Below are positions 33,930-46,239 of a DNA stretch of 60,000 nucleotides, in pieces (the first letter of the stretch is position 1; every line of letters starts with the position of its first letter). The position numbers were made by a program, and so were the translations under genes. The notes beneath the pieces are model-generated. The model ran no database searches, was not told the origin of the DNA, and saw only the letters and a program-made list of their open reading frames with translations. Source of the DNA: Cryptomeria japonica (lineage: Eukaryota > Streptophyta > Pinopsida > Cupressales > Cupressaceae); NCBI RefSeq assembly GCF_030272615.1, contig NC_081405.1, positions 20,725,047 to 20,785,046 of the forward strand, read 5' to 3'.

Positions 33930-35737
33930 TGTAAGGAAAGAACAGTGCGGAAAAAGCTCTCCTAACACCAATTCTAAGGGGAATCAAGCAAGTATGTCTT
34001 TAAATTTTAGTTTGCAGAACATTAAGATATACACAGACTAATGAAAAACTAATCACATAGAAAACACAATAGAGAGTTAACACTTGATTTACATGGGAAA
34101 ACCCTTACGGGTAAAAAACCCACCACCAAAGAGAGATCACTTTATTCACAGTTAACAAAAGGTTACAATAAAGTTATAGATCCTCTTCACAGGCATTTGC
34201 TCTCAGAATCTGTGTTCAGATCACAGTCATCACCTATGCAGAACACTCAGGCTTCCAACATACATGATTCCACACCATACATCACACAATAACCTCACTT
34301 ACTGTTGGTTACATCTCTGGCAACATATATATCAACCATCGATTACAACGTATCGGTTAAGCACAATCATTATGGAGTCCAACGGTCTATCATTCAGTAA
34401 CATCCATCCACCTAACCAGCATTTTGTTTCGGTTTCCTCTGGCTACTCTGATTACATCTTCCATGTCGACCGTTCAACTGTCAATTTTTACCAATCGGTT
34501 AGACATCTAACTGTCTGTGTCGATCTGCATTCATGAGAAACACAATACCCCACATGCACTAGGAAGTTGGGTCAGTTCGTATTCATATACACCGACAAGA
34601 CCATCTTCAGTGTCCAAGTGTTCACCTTTTGGACTTCAGTTCGAGCGCACACCCGTAGTTAGTCTCTACTCCATTGGCCATCAGAAAGACCACAAATGCA
34701 TTGCTCTAATCTCCCAATGAACCAGTAGATGACTCTACTAATGCGACTCCAAATAGGTCGGCTCCATCAGCTCATCAGGATAGACTTCAACAGGTAGACC
34801 CAATCTCCCGATGACACCACAATGACTCTATTGGGCCATCGACATAACCCAACAATGTCATCTCGATCTCCGATGATACTCTGATCATCGAAGGTGACTC
34901 CATCGGTCATCAGTGTAGCTTCCATCTTGTCAACCCGATCACTAATATCAACCCCGATCGCCAAAGATGACCTCATGGGTCATCGACAAGACAATCAAAC
35001 TGGCTACCCTGATTCTCGATACCAATGAAGGCAGACTCATTGGGTATCGGTGTAGCAACCAACCATGTCATCCCAATATTTGATGATACCCTGATCACCG
35101 AAGGCAATTCCATCGGGTTATCAGCAAGACAACCAAATAGCTATCTCGATCATTCGATCTTCCTTGATCTGCTCGATCTCTCTTTCTGCGCTCCACCACG
35201 TGACACCCCATGATTGGCTCTGAAGTCCCTGCCCTGCCACCTTAGCATGACCTCACTAACCATCTAGAATGAAGCTCTTCTTTGTTGGGCCCCACCACTT
35301 GGTCGGTTTCATCGGGTCATCGAAAACACACCCAAACTGGCTACCCCGATCCCTGATGACACAGAAGTCGACCAAAGTGGATCCATTGGGTATCAGCATA
35401 ACATTCAACAAGCTCCTTCGATAGCCGATGACATCCTGATCATCGAAGGTGACTTCATCAGGTCATCGGTGTAACGCTAACCAAGTTCACCTGATAGCCG
35501 ATGTCAACCTAAGGCAACTCCATCGGGTATCGACGTAACGCTGAACAAGTCCACCCGATAGCCGATGCTACCCCGATGATCGAAGATGACTTCGTCAGGT
35601 CATCAGGATGACTTCAAACTTGCTTCTTCGAGCTCCGATGAAGAAGGATACATCATGTTCTCCAACTGTTCCATCGGGGTAGGTTATACCGATCAGCCTG
35701 AACACAAATCAAGTTAATTCGAGGCACATTTCCAATA
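33930..35737 (-). mobile_element. Solo LTR S2 in gag of E
   Basis: A 1,808-bp insertion starts TGTAAGGAAAGAACAG and ends CATTTCCAATA, with duplication CTTAT at 33925-33929 and 35738-35742. Gag reads on when it is left out. Its first 250 bases resemble S1 (TGTAAGG start, GTGCGGAAAA, and GGGAAAACCC near 34096). It is about twice as long as S1 because of a degenerate tandem repeat at about 34795-35625. The right end is TA, not CA. Confidence 0.9.
34795..35625. repeat. Degenerate tandem repeat in solo LTR S2
   Basis: Variants of a unit of about 70 bases recur around ten times, with words such as TCATCGAAGGTGAC, CCATCGGGTATCGG and ATAGCCGATG. The array is CG-rich compared with its surroundings. 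A non-repeat stretch lies near 35150-35290. The exact unit count needs a dot plot. Confidence 0.7.
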
Positions 35738-37199
35738 CTTATAACCAAGACATGACAGAAATATTTTTTAAACATAATCATAATGGGCTTATAGCACATC
35801 TCATTACCCAAGGGGCACACTTGCCCCCAGGATTTGATCAGTCCATCCTTGACAAACCGTTGGAAGGTGACCTCGTAGATCAAACCGTTGTTGATACTAT
35901 TCTTCACCCACCACTCGTAACATCCACACCTACAAAAATTCTTTACCTCCAATTTCCATACCTCAAAGCACGTCTAATCTAACAACATCTCAACCTCCTA
36001 GGTCGATCACACCTCTAGATAATTCCCTCAACTTCATCAACACTATCTTACCTCTCGCTAGCATTATCTGTGGGTCACAACCTCAAGTCACTTCACAACC
36101 TTGGATTCTGATTACCAATACATTGGTGGTAGTGGTGGTATCCCTCTCGTGTCCAACCAAATCCCAGGGTCTAACATGGGACACTATGTCCCTAATGTCC
36201 ACACTCAATAGACGAACCATATGAAATAAATTCAAGACATGAAAGACCTTATCAAAAATCTCAAGGATGGAACAAACAAGAGACCTTACACTTTTGAAGA
36301 AATATGTCCTTGTCCCTATGATCCTTCCATTTTGAATGCACCTTACCCTCCATTCTTTGAGATGCCTAAGTTTTAAAAATACAAAGGTAAGGGTGACCCT
36401 AGAGACCATGTTCGTGAATTTATATCCTTTGTCAAGAGGTTTCCTATAGTGATATCCACCTCAGAAGATTGTTCCCAAAAAGTCTTAGTGGGGATGCCCT
36501 CACTTGGTTCTCCACCCTACCCCATGGCTCCATCAAGTTCTTCCTTGACCTGGCAGAGAAGTTCATGTCCCAGTATGCTTACAATATTGAGAATAATGGT
36601 TCCATGATGGATCTATGTAACACAAAACATAGGCTCAAAGAAACCTTCACCAACCTTCTTCAAAGATGGCGACATCTCATTAAAATGTTTCCCCAGGACA
36701 TACCAGAGTCAAATCAAGTTGAGCTATTCCAATGTAACCTGATACCTAAACTATCAAAACCACTAACTTGTCAATGCTTAGAGACCTTTGACTAGAATAC
36801 CAAGAAGGGTCTAGCCCTAGAGCATGTTCTTTTAGAACAAGGAACACTAAAACTTTATCAAAATGCCAATCAAGGTTCCTCCTTGTACAATAACAAGCCA
36901 AAATTTTGGTCCAAAAACAAAAATGTTGTCAATGATGGAGTCACCAATGCCAAGTGTGTCCAGACTATGGCCACTCCTTCCAAACCCGCCACCACCAATG
37001 ATTTCTTCAATGCTCAAACCAACCCATTCAATCAACCTCAACCTCGCAACAATGTCTCTACACAAGGTTGACCTCCCTGCTCCAACAATCAACCCCAACT
37101 TGAGTACACTTTGCTTCCTAAACCTATTAAGGTCATCTTCCAAAAGCTAGTCAAGGTTGGTGTTGTTTTCTTCTCGATAACATGCACATTTGATACAAA

Positions 37200-37530
37200 T
37201 CAACCTAAACCCCAATGTATAATGAAAATGAATATTGTGACTACCATCGTGTCAATGGTCATGATAAAGACAAGTGTATGGAATTGAAGAAATACATCCA
37301 AGACCTAATTGACAAGGGTGAAATTGAAGTTGCAACTACTAAAATTGGTAATTCTAATGACAAACTCAAAATGTACCTGGATCTGTTCCCCAAACATGGT
37401 AAGGACAAAGCCTCATCATTTCATGAAGTTCACTATGATAATGCCAATTACGTCTCTAGTTTTGATTCCTTGGTAGGCCGCATAGAACCTACTAATACCC
37501 ATGTCAACACCATCACAATATAAGGAGATG
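37200..37530 (+). pseudogene. Gag C-terminus / linker of E
   Basis: The open stretch 37215-37523 has YCDYHRVNGHDKDKCMELKK at its start, a C-x2-H / H-x4-C arrangement typical of the zinc-binding end of Tat-type Gag, then KKYIQDLIDKGEIEVATTK. It lies in a different frame from the capsid part. The nucleocapsid binds element RNA. Confidence 0.75.
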
Positions 37531-37729
37531 ATCCCCCTCCCGCCTCTCATAGACCCAAAGTCACCATTTAGGGAATCCCCCCTCCACAGTCATCCAATTG
37601 ATCCTCTCAAGCCAAAATAGTCATTCAAGGTACCAAATCTTCCACCTCATACCCTCATAATGATTGCAATGTTACCACCCATAGAGGAAGAGTAACCATC
37701 CATGGAGCTCCTCCCCCTCCTCCACAACC

Positions 37730-38521
37730 CCTCATGTCATCTACCCATCATTATGACATCCTTGATCATCTCGGCAAGACACCTACACAGATCTCTATTC
37801 TTGAAGTCCTCAAGAATTCACCTGTCCATAAAGAGATCCTTGAGCAATCCATCCTAGAGTCCGATGTCCCGAATAATATCAATGCATACCAATTACAAGC
37901 CCTCATGTTACACAACATCACCTTGTGTTCATATCCAAAGATGCGTCATTTGATGATCCATCCCACAACAAACCCCTCCACATTGAAACTATTATCCAAA
38001 AGCACAAAATTAGGAGGGTCCTTATAGATGGTGGATCTATCTTAAATCTTTGTACATACAAGTTAATTAAACAACTAGGCGTCTCTAAAGACCTGGTTGA
38101 TCCATCTGGTAAGATGACAATAAAGGCTTGTGATGATGCAGAAAGGGTTTCTAAAGGCACCATAACACTACCTCTTCAAGTGGGCCCTGCAACGGTGGAA
38201 ACCACATGTCAAGTCTTAGATCTTGATCTCCCATACAACATCCTCCTTGGCCACCCATGGATCCATTCCATTCAAGCCATTCCATCCACATACCATCAAT
38301 GCCTCAAATTTCCCTTTAATGGTAGAGAAATCACCATCCCTGCTGACCCGCAACCCTTCCAATATTGCAAACTTCTTCAAGGGAAGCACCCCTACCATTT
38401 TCACCTTAATTCACCCGCTCCACCACTTCCATCTAATCCCTCAAATGTCGCATCCACTTCATCTCAACCTGAGGTCAAGCTTAATATCATTGATAATGGT
38501 TGTGGAGAGTACACCCTTTAG
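37730..38521 (+). pseudogene. Protease of gypsy element E
   Basis: The frame 37734-38027 (TPTQISILEVLKNSPVHKE) switches to 37925-38521. Conserved parts are VLIDGGSILNLCTYKLIKQL (residues about 33-52), the retropepsin site with D-G-G in place of D-S/T-G, then CQVLDLDLPYNILLGHPWIH and AIPSTYHQCLKFP. The protease cuts the polyprotein. The glycine at the active-site second position may be natural in this group or a mutation. Confidence 0.85.
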
Positions 38522-39115
38522 AATGCTCTCTGTGTGGGTCAACTCCCACCCTTGCCTAAGTCATACGAAAATCAAAAGGAAATAAAGAAACAAAGAAAAC
38601 CCACTATTAAGTACAAGAAAACCACCTTCGAGTAGTGGGGCCCACTTGATGAAGAAATCTTTGAAACTGATGTCACTTCTTGGTTGTACCTAGAAGAAGA
38701 GGAAGCACCAGCAGGCATTCCTAAAGAAATGTATCCTAAGGAATCCGCTATGGTAGATAAGATGGGTTACAAAGGACATGGTCTAGGACCACAAGAGAAA
38801 GGAATCAAAGAACCTATCTCACCTATCTCTTACAAGAATAATAGGGTCTTGGGTTACTCACCTGTACTTAAGATCACTATCATTGGTTCCTTGCTAGACA
38901 CTCCTGCTGAAGTCGAAGACTCCAATGAAGAGGAATTCCATGAAGTACCTTTCAAGTATCTTGATGACATATTTGACAATGCCTACATAAACACTATCAC
39001 CCCTATCATCCCTTCCCCCTCATCTGAGATTCAACTTGTCCATCTTGAACTTATTGATTGGAACAACGAGGATAACCCATTCTTGACATATGTGTCGATG
39101 ATGATGCCCTCCTAG
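38522..39115 (+). pseudogene. G-patch segment in pol of E
   Basis: Between protease and RT the frame 38684-39115 carries MVDKMGYKGHGLGPQEKG (about residues 23-40), with the glycine spacing of a G-patch (GY-x-G-x-GLG). G-patches bind nucleic acid or activate DEAH helicases; in some retroviruses one follows the protease. A stretch rich in acidic residues (TPAEVEDSNEEEFHEVPF) follows. The next 240 bases to 39357 are lysine-rich linker with stops. Confidence 0.75.
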
Positions 39116-39357
39116 AATTACATACCATGCAAGACCTCGAGGACCACAAATCTGTCAATGGAATTCAACTCAACCCAGAAGCATACATTGGTAATCAAGT
39201 CAATTCCCTTAGTTGCAAAAAAGAAAATAAAAAGAAAAATCAGAAGTCTCCTAATGAAAACCTCTCTGAGGCACCTCTAGACTCATAAAAAGTAAAAATA
39301 AAAGATGTATCTTCTAGTGAAAAACTGGATCAGGTACTAGAAGATGAGGGACTTGAC

Positions 39358-40440
39358 TTGCCTACCATGGTTTCCCCATATCAGGAAAAATCACCTCTAC
39401 TCATTGAGGAAACATACACCATCAATGTGGGGACACAAGGAACTCCAAATAATATGCTCATCGACAAGTCTTTCACGAATCAAGAAAAACAAAACTTCAT
39501 GAGCTTTCTACAAGAGACCCAAATCAATTTTGCTTGGTCATATGCTCACATGTTGAGCCTTGATCTCAAATCGGTAGTACACAATCTTGTTGTCCATCTG
39601 GATGCCAAACCACTTAAGAAGAAGTTACGCAATATACATCCTCATATTGCCCACTTGGTAAAAGTAGAACTGCAAAAGATGTTGGATGTTTGATTTATCA
39701 AACCTATTGACTATCCTGAGTGGGTTTCAAATATAGTGCCCGTCGGCAAGCCTATTGGGGGAATAAGAATTTGTATGGACTTCAGAGACCTTAATAAAGC
39801 ATGTATGAATGATGAATTTCCCCTACCTAATATAGACATGATAGTGGACCTGACAATTGGACATGAAATGCTTTTCTTGATGGACGGATTCTCTGGATAA
39901 AATCATATCAGAATTTTCAAAAAAGACCAACATAACACTGCATTCACTACACTTTGGGGAACATTTTTCTATTAAGTAGTGCTCTTTAGTCTTAAAAATG
40001 TAGGAGCTACATATCAGAGGGAAATGACCACCATCTTCCATGACCTTTTTCAATATATAATGGAAGACCATGTGGATGATCTCCTAGGAAAATAAACAAC
40101 AAGAGATGAGCACATTCTAGTCTTAAGAAAGATCTTTGAGAGACTTGAGAAATACAAGTTGCGCTTCAATCCTAAGAAATGTGTCTTTGGGATTACATCA
40201 ATAAAACTCCTAGGATTTATAATCTCTTGTAGAGGCATAGAGGTGGACCAAGCAAAAGTAAAAGCAATAATGGAAATACCTCCTCCAAAGACACTCAAAC
40301 AACTCTATAGTCTTCAAGGGAAACTTCAATCAATCTAAAAATTCATTGCACAACTGGTAGACAAGTGTCACCCATTCACACATCTCATGTGCAAGGATAC
40401 CAAATTCAAATGGAATTTTTTATATCATAAGGCATTTGAT
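39358..40440 (+). pseudogene. Reverse transcriptase of E
   Basis: One frame runs from 39358 through several stops: FTNQEKQNFMSFLQET (usual start of this RT), FIKPIDYPEWVSNIVPVGK, GIRICMDFRDLNKAC, the active site HVDDLL (HVDD at 40069-40080, usually YVDD), KYKLRFNPKKCVFG, KLLGFIISCRGIEVDQAK and KTLKQLYSLQGKL. Stops near 39691, 39898, 39973, 40093 and 40336 break it. The tyrosine of YVDD is replaced by histidine, so the enzyme is also mutated at the active site. Confidence 0.92.
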
Positions 40441-40905
40441 AAATTAAAAGAATACCTAGCCTTCCCTCTAATTCTCATACTACTAGCTCCAAGTAAACCT
40501 CTCCTTTTGTATATATCAGCAACTATAGTGGCACTCGAGGCATTATTAGCATAGACAGATGACCAAGGCAAATAACATGCAATATACTACATAATTCACA
40601 CTCTTGTCGGATATGAGCTAAATTACACTCCTATAGAAAGGGCTTGCCTTGCACTTGTTTTTAGCACTTAGAAGTTGCAGCACTACATGCTTAATAACAA
40701 GACCAAACTGATAGCAAAGATTGATCTCCTTAAGTACTTGTTGTCTAAAGTTGCTCTAGGATGCACAACAAAATGGGTCATGCTCCTAAGTGAATTTGAT
40801 ATTGAGTGTGTAGAATGGAAAGCAATCAAAGAACAAGTCATAGTTGATCAACTGGTTGATGCTCCCTTGCAAGGTGACTACCCTCTCATCACAGAGTTAA
40901 CCAAT
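40441..40905 (+). pseudogene. First RNase H of E and connection
   Basis: The same frame continues: SKPLLLYISATIVALEALLA, YELNYTPIERACLALVFST, LIAKIDLLKYLLSK, TKWVMLLSEFDIECVEWK. This is the RNase H that follows RT in gypsy elements, partly degenerate; in the Tat lineage it acts mainly as a connection domain. Stops occur near 40553, 40573 and 40669. Confidence 0.82.
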
Positions 40906-41250
40906 GATGCCATTATAACTATCACCTCATCTATAATGTGGCAACTATACTTTGATGGTTCTTGTACACAAAATGGATCAGGGGCAGGTATCTTGTTAAT
41001 AACACCTCAAGGAGACTGCATCCCTAAGTCCTATAAGATAGCCTTCACATGTACCAACAACATTACAAAATATGAAGCACGCATCACTGGACTCCACTTG
41101 GCTATCCAATGGAAGATCATAAAATTGTAAGTCTATGGTGATTCTCAACTTGTCATTAAATAGGTAAATGGTGAATGTCAAACAAATGACGACAAGTTAC
41201 TTCCTTATTGGAGCATGGTCGAAGATCTCAAATAGCATTTCACTTTGATA
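40906..41250 (+). pseudogene. Second (archaeal-type) RNase H of E
   Basis: WQLYFDGSCTQNGSGAGILL (40939-40998) and ITKYEARITGLHLAI are followed by VYGDSQLVIK, giving the D, E, D pattern of the extra RNase H that defines the Tat lineage. Stops near 41128 and 41161 interrupt it. FEKVPRTNNRATDAMATIGS at 41254-41313 is the usual end. Confidence 0.88.
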
Positions 41251-42093
41251 CAGTTTGAAAAAGTTCCTAGAACAAACAATAGAGCTACTGATGCTATGGC
41301 TACAATTGGTTCCCTCCTACAGATATCGACAAATAGTCAGAAGTGCGAATTCTTGGGTGAACAACTTCTAGTACTGGCATATGATGTTCCCAAATCAGAA
41401 ATGGTGTGTGTCCTTTTTCACCTACTTACGAGACAATATTATTCACCCTCACCTCACTAAAACCTAGCAACAAACCTTCATCCGCAGATCCACCTGATAC
41501 ACTATCCTTGGTTATACCCTTTTTCAAAGGCACTTTGATGGATCCCTCCTAAGTTGTTTATAAAAAGAGGAGGTTGAATGGGCACTATGTGAAGTGCACT
41601 AAGGTATCTGTGGAGCACACTCAAGCGGCCTCACTTTGGCTAAGAAGCTCTTGCACACATGATACTATTTACCTACAATGGAAGAAGATGCATATCACTA
41701 TGTGAAGAAATGTATCCCTTGTCAAAAACATGGTGACAAGATTCATGTGCCCTCTCAGGATTTGCAACCGTTTATCACACCTTGGCCCCTCTCTTAGTGG
41801 GGGTTCAATCTCATAGGGAAAATCCACCCTGTCTCATCCAATGGTCATAAATTCATAATAACTGCTATATAATACTTCACCAAGTGGGTAGAAGCCATAC
41901 CACTCACTTTCACCACTGGCAAACAAATTTCCAAATTTATCCTGAATTACCTAATCTACCACTATGGGGTTCCTAAGGTTATCATCACAGATAATGGAAG
42001 ACCCTTTAAAAATCAAGATGTTAAGGAATTATGCCAGAAGTTTTCCATTCAACGTCACTTTTCCACCCCATATTACCTACAAGGTAATGGTCA

Positions 42094-43243
42094 TGTAGTG
42101 TCATAAAATTGTGACCCTTGAAATTTTTTAGCACATTAGGGTCTTCACGTTGGCGAATTGAATCCCCATGCCTAATCAGAGACCCGAGAATTTTTCAATC
42201 CCCAAAACTGCACTTTTTTTGCCCCCCACACTACTTGAACCTACTTCATGTCTTGAGATAAAGATAGGACAAGGGCGTGGTGCCCATGTCCATGCCTTAC
42301 TTTGCGCCCCCTCTGTCCTATCCTATGCATTGATCTTTGCATTTTCAATGGGAAAACTTTCCCTATGTCGGCCTGTGACAAAAAATCAGTTCAATAACCC
42401 CAATTAATGGATATATAAGTCACATTTGTCCTCTCATTTGCATAAGTGAAAAGGTGGGCATAAGTTCAAGAAATCAATCATTTAAGAGTATTCAAGCATC
42501 CCTTTCAAGCATTGAGCATTCTCAAGTCTCCCTCCAAGGCTAGGTGTTGAATTCAAGCCAAGGATTCAACCATTGAAGAGGAGATCTCTTTCATTATTCA
42601 ATTTCACACAAGCAATTATATCTGCATTCCTATTGCAACCTCCCTTGAGGTGATTTACATTCTAGTCTCTCATTTACATTTACTTGCAAGTACTTTCTTT
42701 CATCATTAGATTAATTCCAAAACTGGGGTTTGACCTAAAGGTAAACCCCCAATCCCAACCCCTTTTCCTCTCTTTTCAGTGTGTAGATTGTAGGTGAGCA
42801 GCTTTATTTGTAGATTTGGACTCCATTCACAGAGGCGGAAAAACCCTTTTCATTTCATGGATTTTTCGGAGGACCGTGTGCACTTTCAACACGGTCCCGA
42901 CAACTTTTCCTCAAATTTGCAAGGCAACTTTGTCTCGACATATTATAGCCAGATCCAGGTGCAGAACTTCATCCCACACTTCTATTTCAAGTTATAACTA
43001 GTTCTTTGCTACTTTTACACTTAGTCACCAAACACATAATTCAACCATTACTCGCTCTAAAAGAGGGGTTAACTTGTCATTTCACACCATTATCAATTCA
43101 TTTAGTATTCAATCTCTCTCCTAGATTGGATCTAGTGAATTATCCCCCTGAAGGGAAATCCGCAATGAAACTTTCATCTCTCCTCAGAGGGAAGAAAAAC
43201 TTTCCTCTTGATCTCTCCATCATTCACTTTTCATCCCATTACA
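42094..43243 (+). mobile_element. Solo LTR S3 in integrase of E
   Basis: A 1,150-bp insertion starts TGTAGTGTCATAAAATTG and ends TCATCCCATTACA, with duplication GGTCA at 42089-42093 and 43244-43248. A plus-strand TATA box (ATATATAAG, 42411-42419) sets the orientation. It resembles a gypsy LTR of another family; no second copy is seen in this window. Confidence 0.92.
42411..42419 (+). promoter_or_regulatory. TATA box of solo LTR S3
   Basis: ATATATAAG lies about 320 bases inside the LTR, a usual place for a U3 promoter. Confidence 0.45.
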
Positions 43244-43815
43244 GGTCAAACAAAGGCTTTAAATAAAACTCTTATCAGAATCTTGAAGAAAATAGTCAAT
43301 GAAGCTAGTAGTAATTGGCACTTGCAACTCCATCCCACTATTTGGACCTATTGCTCAAGCATTCGTACCCCCACAGGCACCACCCCATACTCGCTCGTCT
43401 TCGGTTTTGAAGTTGTCCCCCCCCCCCTGAGATCAAGATATCTTTAGTATGAGTATCACTGCAAAACATTCTCCCTAATGAAGAGTATAGAGTGGCCAGA
43501 TTGCAAGAGCTAGAATTGCTAGATTAAAGGTGCCTCAAGGCCTTTAATTATCTCCAGGTCTACCAAAATCGCCTTCGGCTAAGCTACAACAAGAAAGTAA
43601 GAATCTAAGAATTTGACATCAGTGGCCTAGTGCTTATGGAAAATCAGAGAAATCTTCAAAACCGTGAGAAGAAAGGCAAGTTTGAGCCTAATTGGCTTGG
43701 ACCTTATTTGATCACTGCAAAGTACAGATCGAGAGCCTATCAGTTGGATACTCTTGAAATAGATCCCTTGGATGAACCCATGAACATCATGCATCTGAAG
43801 AGATTATATTCCTAG

Positions 43816-46239
43816 TCTTTAGAGGTTATCAGTATTCAATAATCAAAAAAAGATCAAAAAATCATAAAAATACAAAAAAAAATGAAAAAAGAAAAAAAGT
43901 AAAGAATTAAAAAAATCAATTTGTCCATTAGACCACATTGAGGTGTTATGGGAAAGTACCTTGGTGAAAACCTGGTTCTAGGCATCAAGGTAAATAAGCA
44001 AGATCCATCATCTAGCAAGACACATTGGCTTTTTAGGACTGAGACTTAAAGAAATTTCCAATTTCCACCAGTCTACTCCACCAACCCCGTTGTTTTGCCT
44101 TTTTTTTAGTGTTCGTGAGAAAATTCCACTTCCTAGAATGGCATACTTCGTTTCTCCCACCCACCCATCCAGTATCCATATTTTTTAATGTAAGCCATTA
44201 ATTGGATGCCTAGCTTCACCATCATATGCCCAACCTCCATATTTTATTAGTGATGTTAGGAATGAATTCACCACCAACCCATCATCTACCTACCCAACTT
44301 CACATCCATAATCCTTTTAAGTCATATGATGGGTTTACTCCATAATATGGGCATCTGTGCAAGATGTTCCCATTTTATTCACTCACCACACTTCCCTCAC
44401 GCTTACCCTCATCCCCCTTCATGAGATGATGAGTTTTAGTCTGGACTGTGAATAAGGATCATCCCATCGCATTGGGCTTTTCATCCCATCACACTGGGAT
44501 TTTCCCCTTTTTTTTGAGCTAATCTCGTCAATGTGAGATTCTTCATGACTTGCAAGTCACCCAAATGCCTATCCACACTAACCTAATTGAATCTTAGCAG
44601 TGAGTTTCACATTCGCATTCATGTATGCATCCCATATGCTCTATTGCCTATTCAAACCTATCAATTACCCTTGCCCATTAGGATGCATCCTTCTCATGTC
44701 TGACAATATATCCACTATCCTAGTCCCACTCTTGGCAAGAGATGTCAGTTGGCCATGTGCATGTCATTTGTGTGGTTTGATCTTCTGCTTTGATTTGTAT
44801 CTTTGTGTCCTATGACTAATCCTATCTAAAGGCTATCTGGATCATTCTATATCCTGATGTGTCTTGGGTTGGTGTATAATGGGACATGTTTTTGTGGTAT
44901 GGTGTGTTTGTGGGTTTCCCTTGTACGAACCTACAGTCTCCAATCTATATCATCATCGGTGTTTGCAAAGTTGTGTGCAAGAGACACCCCTATTATCTTA
45001 GAGTCTTGTCCATGCCTCAGATCTTCACCACATCCTGATTCCTATAATAAGTGATGTAGATGATCCTTGGCAATATCAAACTAGGTTTGCTCTCCACATC
45101 TACACAACAACAAATCACTACTACTCCATTCACTCCATCCATTGCATCTTTAGCCCATTCCTCTATTTTGGAGAGCTTAATTTATTCATTTTTCCCCTCT
45201 CCTTTCTTCTACCTAGTCCTATATCATTGTATTATGGTTGGTTCATTACAAAAAAGTTATTTTATAACATTCTTTGCAGTACCTTTTAAGTTGCATTAAA
45301 TATTCATTTAGTTGCATTATCATCATTATCCTTATCTGGTTGTGCTATCATTAGTGGTTCATTTTCATTATCATTCCCATTGTATTTTCATTATTATTAC
45401 TCTATACATTGTCATCTTTGTATAGTTGCATTCGTTTAATTGCATTACAATTATCATGGCATCTTCATATAGTTACACCCATTTAGTTACATTCATTATC
45501 ATTTAGTGGCATTCATTATCATAAATTGTATCCATTTAGTGGCATTTTAACATTTAGGACCATTCATATTGCATAGTTTATCCAATGCACCCGTCAAATC
45601 ATATGTACATCAAAGTCAAATGATTAATATATTACTAGCTATATTTCAACTCAGATGCAATAAAGGAAAGCAATACAAGCTATGAGTTTAAATATAATTA
45701 AGGCATTTACATTAATTTGAAATGAAATAAAGACATGTAGAACATCCATTCCGTTTCACAAATAGACCATCTCATTTTTACATATCATATAAGCACTGCT
45801 TACATCATAAATAGGAGTCAACATAACATGTTATATAATGTTCATGCCATAATAATCTTGCATACATTATGAGTTAGGCATAGTCATGACACAATCACAC
45901 ACATCACATAAATCATATCCAATCATTCAGCATTCACAACATGTTAGTAACATCATAAATAAATATATAGGCATCCACCCTGCATCACAAACACGTCAAA
46001 TCATATGCATCAAATCATAATCATTCATAACATAATCAAATAAATAATCCATCACATATCCATAATAAAGTCCATGAAACAATCCATAATAAAATACACA
46101 TACATATCACTGCCAAAACTGCATCTCATCTCATATATATATCAAAAATCATAATGTGTCCAACTGCAATACAATGATATTCCCAAACCCAAAGGGTCAC
46201 ACATATACATAATGGAGTGCTATCCTAAACTCTCCCTAT
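43816..46239. other. Noncoding 3' region of E
   Basis: After the pol stop comes an A-rich stretch (43845-43920), then AT-rich sequence with no frame resembling a protein. From about 45560 to 46200 CAT/ATCA-rich words dominate. The antisense gene ends near 46240, so this stretch probably holds the 3' untranslated ends of both converging transcripts. Confidence 0.5.

Larger units (their letters stand above)
33802..37160 (+). pseudogene. Gag of gypsy element E
   Basis: Gag begins at ATG 33802 (MAAEDNEMPETSHHFDQDLQ), is cut by solo LTR S2 at 33930-35737, resumes at 35743 (QDMTEIFFKHNHNGLIAHL) and after stops and frame slips reaches the conserved part: RPYTFEEICPCPYDPS near 36285, KGDPRDHVREFISFVKRF near 36388, and the capsid-like GDALTWFSTLPHGSIKFF with FTNLLQRWRHLIKMFP (36469-36795). 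Proline- and asparagine-rich sequence follows (NPFNQPQPRNN). Stops at 36374-36376 and 36793-36795 fit lost glutamine and tryptophan codons. It forms the virus-like particle. Confidence 0.85.
41461..43815 (+). pseudogene. Integrase of E, split by a solo LTR
   Basis: The zinc-binding part is at 41600-41760 (THSGG-like start, YLPTMEEDAYHYVKKC, IPCQKHGDKIH). The core has FTKWVEAIPLTFTTGKQ, YHYGVPKVIITDNGRPF and then QGNG near 42080, where solo LTR S3 cuts in (42094-43243). Beyond it KALNKTLIRILKKIVNEA continues. The C-terminal part is 43630-43815 (KFEPNWLGPYLITAKYRS, then LKRLYS), a GPY/F type end. Frames shift around 41590 and 43430. Confidence 0.88.

Noticed and set aside
34795-35625. CRISPR-like or satellite array
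   Set aside because: Units are degenerate and contiguous without unique spacers, and they lie inside a plant LTR.
43006-43447. Open frames running across the right end of solo LTR S3
   Set aside because: They fuse LTR sequence with integrase sequence by chance; the integrase sense begins only after 43243.
44600-45299. Several hydrophobic open frames on the plus strand
   Set aside because: They lie in the noncoding 3' region of E; the membrane-like look comes from T-rich composition.
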